Assembly: GCA_025455345.1 (NCBI GenBank)
Contig: JALOMS010000334.1
Coordinates: forward strand, 1 to 7,679
Length of the DNA stretch: 7,679 nt
Direction of reading: 5' to 3'
Source of the DNA: Thermoflexibacter sp.
GTDB lineage: Bacteria > Bacteroidota > Bacteroidia > Cytophagales > Thermoflexibacteraceae
The notes beneath the pieces were generated by a model. The model worked only from the letters and a program-made list of their open reading frames with translations, was not told the DNA's origin and made no database searches. The position numbers and the translations under genes were made by a program. The first letter of the stretch is position 1. The number at the start of each line of letters is the position of its first letter. Positions 6,129 through 7,679 of this stretch are shown here, piece by piece.

Positions 6129-7379
6129 CTAATTTATCAGCACCTTGCGTATGGAAATATGCTCATTTTGAATAATTTTCAACAAATAAATTCCTTTAGG
6201 ATATGCAAGAAGCGAAATACGGACAAGCTCGCTGGGCAAATCCATTGCTATTTGTTCATATTTTTTTCCTGTCAAATCATATAATTCTATGCTTTTTATC
6301 GGAATAGTCGCTTTGAATATCAGCTCGTCAGTGGCTGGTTGAGGATATATAAAGATATTTTTATCTATTTGTTTGTCAGAAGATTCCAAAACATTGCACG
6401 CCCTTACCACATTCATTTTGATTTGGGATAGGAGGCGATATACATTATCACCAGGGCAGTCTGTCGCACAGCCATCTCTATGTCCACTGACTACGCCTAA
6501 CATAGTAGCTTCTGTATTGCCGATGGGGTGCAAAGAAGAAGCAAAGGGATTGAACATATTCTCTTTCCTCAATTTCCAAGCAATGACCTTATAAAGACTG
6601 TTGAGCATTGGTTCTGAAGGATTTGCCGTTTGATAATTACCAAGTAGGCATATACCCATCGTATTTCCATTTTTCCCACAAAAGTGCGCTCCCAATACAT
6701 TGTCATTGGTAAGATTCCCGCGCCCCATTCTCCCCTCAAATACTTGTCCGTTCTGTGCCACAAGAAAATTATACCCAATATCATTCCAGCCATTTACTTG
6801 TGTATGAAGCAGATAAATATTTCTTACTACTTCCCTATAATTCGTATTGGTGTTAGAGCCTGCGGCATGGTGAATAATCACATGGCGAACTGTAGTAGCG
6901 GAGGGAGCTTCTTTGGGCGGAGTAAGCCCTTCGCGCCATTGGTTTCCTGCAATAATTTCTGGTAAGCTACAGTCTTCTTCTATTTTGTAAATATTTGTTA
7001 ATGAATCTTTTATAGGCAATACAGGTGCATAAAGCAAATGAAAAACTACCTTTCCCAAGTTTTGGGGAGAATAAATACTAAATTCTTGAATAGCTTTGGG
7101 GAATATGACTAAGTCAGTATTGTTCATCTCACTATGAATGTCTTTTGTAAGAATAAAAGTATCTTCCTTCGTGATGAGATATATTGGGTTTATTGCCTGA
7201 TTATCTGCTATTTGTATAGATAAGCTACTGATTGGACTATGGAACTGATAGTGTTGATTTGCTTGTTTTGGGATATGGGAAACAAGCGTACTGTAAAAAG
7301 CACTATGTGTTTTGATACCCTCCTGAGCGCAGAGCAAGAAGTGGTGAAATATAAATGCGATTAGAAAAAGTTTTCTCAT
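6129..7379 (-). CDS. Secreted N-acetylmuramoyl-L-alanine amidase (PGRP/Amidase_2) with type IX secretion sorting tail
   Basis: A 416-residue protein from the chosen ATG at 7379. Residues 1-19 (MRKLFLIAFIFHHFLLCAQ) are a signal peptide. Residues about 25-140 are an uncharacterised beta-rich segment. The amidase domain spans about 160-330. Likely zinc ligands are His170 (VIIHHAAG), His300 (SGHRDG) and Cys308 (ATDCPGD), with the catalytic-type Tyr203 (IGYNF), so all key residues for cutting the MurNAc-L-Ala bond are present. The tail (about 344-416: IYPQPATDELIF, then IELYDLTGKK, then YPKGIYLLKI) matches the Por/type A T9SS sorting domain, so the enzyme is probably exported and released or anchored at the cell surface. 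The frame is open upstream to 7439, but a TATTTTTG promoter box at 7400-7407 would then lie inside the gene. The start at 7379 fits both promoter and signal peptide; 7388 is the alternative. It converges on the thioesterase with a 15-bp gap and no room for a terminator. Confidence 0.9.
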   Translation of the reverse strand: MRKLFLIAFIFHHFLLCAQEGIKTHSAFYSTLVSHIPKQANQHYQFHSPISSLSIQIADNQAINPIYLITKEDTFILTKDIHSEMNNTDLVIFPKAIQEFSIYSPQNLGKVVFHLLYAPVLPIKDSLTNIYKIEEDCSLPEIIAGNQWREGLTPPKEAPSATTVRHVIIHHAAGSNTNTNYREVVRNIYLLHTQVNGWNDIGYNFLVAQNGQVFEGRMGRGNLTNDNVLGAHFCGKNGNTMGICLLGNYQTANPSEPMLNSLYKVIAWKLRKENMFNPFASSLHPIGNTEATMLGVVSGHRDGCATDCPGDNVYRLLSQIKMNVVRACNVLESSDKQIDKNIFIYPQPATDELIFKATIPIKSIELYDLTGKKYEQIAMDLPSELVRISLLAYPKGIYLLKIIQNEHISIRKVLIN

Positions 7380-7399
7380 ATTTGACATAGGTATATTTA

Positions 7400-7407
7400 C
7401 AAAAATA
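7400..7407 (-). promoter_or_regulatory. -7 promoter element for the amidase gene
   Basis: The minus strand reads TATTTTTG, an exact TAnnTTTG match, 20 bp before the ATG at 7379. A transcript starting a few bases downstream would have a leader of about 14 nt and would exclude the longer in-frame start at 7439. No clear -33 box was found at the usual distance. Confidence 0.45.
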
Positions 7408-7421
7408 AGAGATTTTATTTT

Positions 7422-7429
7422 TATATTTG
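7422..7429 (+). promoter_or_regulatory. Possible -7 promoter element for the SusC-like gene
   Basis: TATATTTG matches TAnnTTTG exactly on the plus strand. It is 14 bp from the minus-strand amidase -7 box, so the two would be near back-to-back promoters. It lies 116 bp before the ATG at 7546, predicting a leader of about 110 nt that starts close to the palindrome at 7439-7457. No -33 partner is visible. Confidence 0.35.
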
Positions 7430-7438
7430 TAAAGAGCA

Positions 7439-7457
7439 TAGTTAATTTGATTAACTA
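7439..7457. promoter_or_regulatory. 19-bp perfect inverted repeat (candidate operator)
   Basis: TAGTTAAT-ttg-ATTAACTA has 8-bp perfect arms around a 3-bp spacer. It lies between the amidase and SusC-like starts, about 10 bp downstream of the plus-strand -7 candidate. Both a dimeric repressor site and the first hairpin of the SusC-like mRNA leader would fit. A one-base-shifted reading does not extend the symmetry. Confidence 0.45.
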
Positions 7458-7545
7458 AAATAATATCATTTCCACAAGTAATTTTTTTAGCTCACATAAA
7501 ATTTACAATTTAATTAGTTCTATTTCTTACTTTAAAACAATTTTT

Positions 7546-7679
7546 ATGACAAAAATTTTTACTATTTTATGCGCCTTTTTTCTGTTAATCATGCTGAATA
7601 GTGCCTATGCACAACAGCGTATTATCACAGGGAAAGTTACTTCGGGCGAAGACGGTGGCGCGCTCCCAGGGGTAAATAT
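7546..7679 (+). CDS. SusC/RagA-type TonB-dependent outer-membrane receptor, N-terminal fragment
   Basis: An ATG at 7546 opens a frame of 44 complete codons to the window edge. Residues 1-22 (MTKIFTILCAFFLLIMLNSA, then YA) are a signal peptide with cleavage likely at AYA-QQ. The following RIITGKVTSGEDGGALPGVN is the typical first strand pair of the carboxypeptidase-regulatory-like domain that opens SusC/RagA receptors (pattern GxV...g..LPGVnV). Such receptors import glycans, peptides or other large nutrients through the outer membrane with TonB energy, usually paired with a SusD lipoprotein encoded just downstream, beyond this window. The same N-terminal domain also occurs on other TonB-dependent receptors and on some surface proteins, so SusC is likely but unproven from 44 residues. 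Confidence 0.75.
   Translation, partial: MTKIFTILCAFFLLIMLNSAYAQQRIITGKVTSGEDGGALPGVN

Noticed and set aside
6684..6965. Plus-strand 93-codon ORF inside the amidase
   Set aside because: It is a shadow of the amidase domain on the opposite strand, whose zinc ligands and motifs are intact.
7380..7439. N-terminal extension of the amidase from the ATG at 7439
   Set aside because: It would place 20 extra residues before a clear signal peptide and would contain the likely promoter box at 7400-7407.

Overview
The window looks like a chromosomal segment of a Bacteroidota species, probably a T9SS-bearing, Cytophaga/Flexibacter-like lineage. Three things suggest this: a SusC/RagA-type TonB-dependent receptor start at the right edge, an amidase ending in a type IX secretion (Por) sorting tail, and intergenic motifs matching the Bacteroidota -7 promoter element TAnnTTTG with no Shine-Dalgarno sequences before the start codons. 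The DNA is AT-rich, especially between genes. No rRNA, tRNA, CRISPR array, insertion sequence or phage gene was seen.

Layout, left to right. Positions 2-325 hold the 3' end of an unrecognised plus-strand gene. Positions 443-1828 encode an outer-membrane porin of the alginate-export family. A 239-bp gap follows, with tandem small hairpins and a 29-codon ORF ending just before the next gene. Positions 2068-2709 encode a DUF1801/YdeI-OmpD-associated family protein. A strong two-way terminator hairpin (2766-2794) separates it from a convergent minus-strand pair: a xylose-isomerase-like TIM-barrel protein (4504-3680) and an NAD-binding dehydrogenase of the phosphogluconate-dehydrogenase-C / D-apionate oxidoisomerase type (3636-2803). 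A cupin-AraC regulator diverges from that pair (4645-5517) and is followed closely by an acyl-CoA thioesterase (5556-6113). A secreted peptidoglycan amidase (7379-6129) lies on the minus strand. The first 44 codons of a SusC-like receptor (from 7546) run off the right edge.

The most coherent system is the regulator plus divergent two-gene unit. The AraC protein has a sugar-sensing-type cupin. The shared 140-bp control region carries a near-perfect -7 box for the enzyme pair and, just upstream of it, two 16-bp direct repeats (13 of 16 identical) set 22 bp apart. This is the usual geometry of an AraC-type activator site. The enzymes fit a short sugar-acid route in which an NAD-dependent oxidoisomerase makes a 3-oxo acid and a metal-dependent TIM-barrel enzyme processes it, as in the known D-apionate to L-erythrulose pathway. 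The substrate is inferred, not shown.
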